Shown in pieces: positions 63,424 through 64,000 of a stretch of DNA of 64,000 nucleotides (position 1 is its first letter; each line of letters starts with the position of its first letter). The position numbers and the translations under genes were made by a program. The notes beneath the pieces were generated by a model. That model ran no database searches and was not told the origin of the DNA. It worked only from the letters and a program-made list of their open reading frames with translations. Origin of the DNA: Pseudomonas solani (GTDB lineage Bacteria; Pseudomonadota; Gammaproteobacteria; Pseudomonadales; Pseudomonadaceae); contig NZ_AP023081.1 of the NCBI RefSeq assembly GCF_026072635.1, positions 6,444,501-6,508,500 on the forward strand, read 5' to 3'.

Positions 63424-63818
63424 GCCGGACTCCTTGTCACCACCGACCATCTTGCAGTCGCAAGCCTCGTGCCAGCGACTCAACCCTATACGTATCAATG
63501 AGTTGCACACGGACTTCAGTTCCGACGCACTGCGATGGTGCAGCTTCGGAAGCGGAACGGGTGCCACCGCCCCGTTTGGCGGCGATACGGATTAGGACGG
63601 GGAGCTGCGCGTACTTGTTCCCTAATTCTTCGCTTGTCGCGAATGCGCCCACGCAAGCAGTCTAGGACACGCCCGCGCGCCTGCCCGGCGCCATCGGTAA
63701 CCGCGCTTGTCAGGCCACAGGCCCCGAACTACGCTGCCTTGAGCACCTCCCGCCTCAAGGCCCGCCCCTCCGGCGTCCGCCTCCCAGGCTCCGCCCGCAG
63801 CTGCAACAGGAGTCGACC
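63424..63818. other. Divergent intergenic region
   Basis: A 395-base gap between the Anbu operon (leftward) and a binding-protein gene (rightward). It should hold promoters for both. No palindrome, riboswitch or small gene stands out. Confidence 0.5.
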
Positions 63819-64000
63819 ATGCCTTTCATCCGGACCACCCTCCCGGCCTTCGCCTGCGCCAGCCTGTTGCTCAGCGGCGCGCTGCAGGCCGCCGAACCCC
63901 TGAAGCAACTCGGCGAGGGCGAAGGCGCGCTCGACATCATTGCCTGGCCCGGCTACATCGAGCGCGGCGAAACCGACAAGGCCTACGACTGGGTCACCGC
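63819..64000 (+). CDS. Polyamine-type ABC transporter substrate-binding protein, N-terminal part
   Basis: The first 60 codons of a gene that runs past the window end. A signal peptide (MPFIRTTLPAFACASLLLSGALQAAEP) is followed by LGEGEGALDIIAWPGYIERGE and TDKAYDWVT, the start typical of YdcS/PotD-like binding proteins. AGGAG lies eight bases before the ATG. Spermidine or putrescine is the usual substrate in the family. Confidence 0.8.
   Translation, partial: MPFIRTTLPAFACASLLLSGALQAAEPLKQLGEGEGALDIIAWPGYIERGETDKAYDWVT

Overview
The window is high-GC chromosomal DNA of a Pseudomonas, most likely of the P. aeruginosa lineage. The evidence is the order ccoH-ccoI-ccoS-hemN-anr-apt, the aatJQMP/aauSR acidic amino acid block, a B12-riboswitch TonB/ABC uptake operon, a FAN1-helicase pair and an Anbu operon. 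Blocks that lie far apart in P. aeruginosa PAO1 sit side by side here, so the chromosome is rearranged relative to that strain. This placement is inferred from gene content; no search was run.

Layout. 1-7.4 kb: cbb3 oxidase assembly (ccoH, ccoI, ccoS, a TauE/SafE-like protein), hemN, the oxygen regulator anr, and apt. 7.5-12.8 kb: a desaturase, an ExxH (di-iron-like) protein, and a TetR-controlled flavin monooxygenase/SDR operon. 13-19.7 kb: the aat glutamate/aspartate ABC transporter, preceded by an AauR-type palindrome and a sigma-54 promoter, followed by its AauS/AauR two-component system. 19.7-21.4 kb: intergenic repeats, one of them interrupted by an IS110-family element. 21.4-28.3 kb: an SDR/LysR pair, a lipoprotein, an AHSA1 protein, a siderophore-interacting protein with a MarR regulator, two DUF proteins, a 1-Cys peroxiredoxin and a methyltransferase. 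28.4-33.8 kb: an efflux adaptor and a pump gene that reads as one RND-MFS fusion. 34-38.7 kb: a cysteine-rich secreted protein, a LuxR regulator, GST/MarR, and a dehydrogenase/thioesterase pair. 38.9-44.1 kb: cobalamin riboswitch and uptake operon. 45.2-49.2 kb: LexA-box-preceded FAN1 nuclease and Fe-S helicase. 49.2-52.6 kb: beta-oxidation pair. 53-58.7 kb: AEC permease, rhodanese, cytochrome c, and a DUF4132 protein. 58.7-59.4 kb: a MITE-like element. 59.4-63.4 kb: Anbu peptidase operon. The window ends in a polyamine-type binding protein gene.

The most striking result is the IS110 element at 19937-21152. Its insertion site can be reconstructed from an unoccupied copy of the same repeat 180 bp away, giving a CT core dinucleotide. 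The noncoding stretch upstream of the transposase then reads as a bridge RNA. It carries an 11-nt segment identical to the element's own joined ends (donor guide), a 9-nt segment identical to the occupied target (target guide), and short complementary right-hand guides, all in the order described for IS621.

Five genes (hemN, aauS, a LuxR regulator, the B12 binding protein and the helicase) each appear to lack exactly one base in a short G or C run. This pattern points to base-calling error rather than true decay. The RND-MFS fusion cannot be explained that way.
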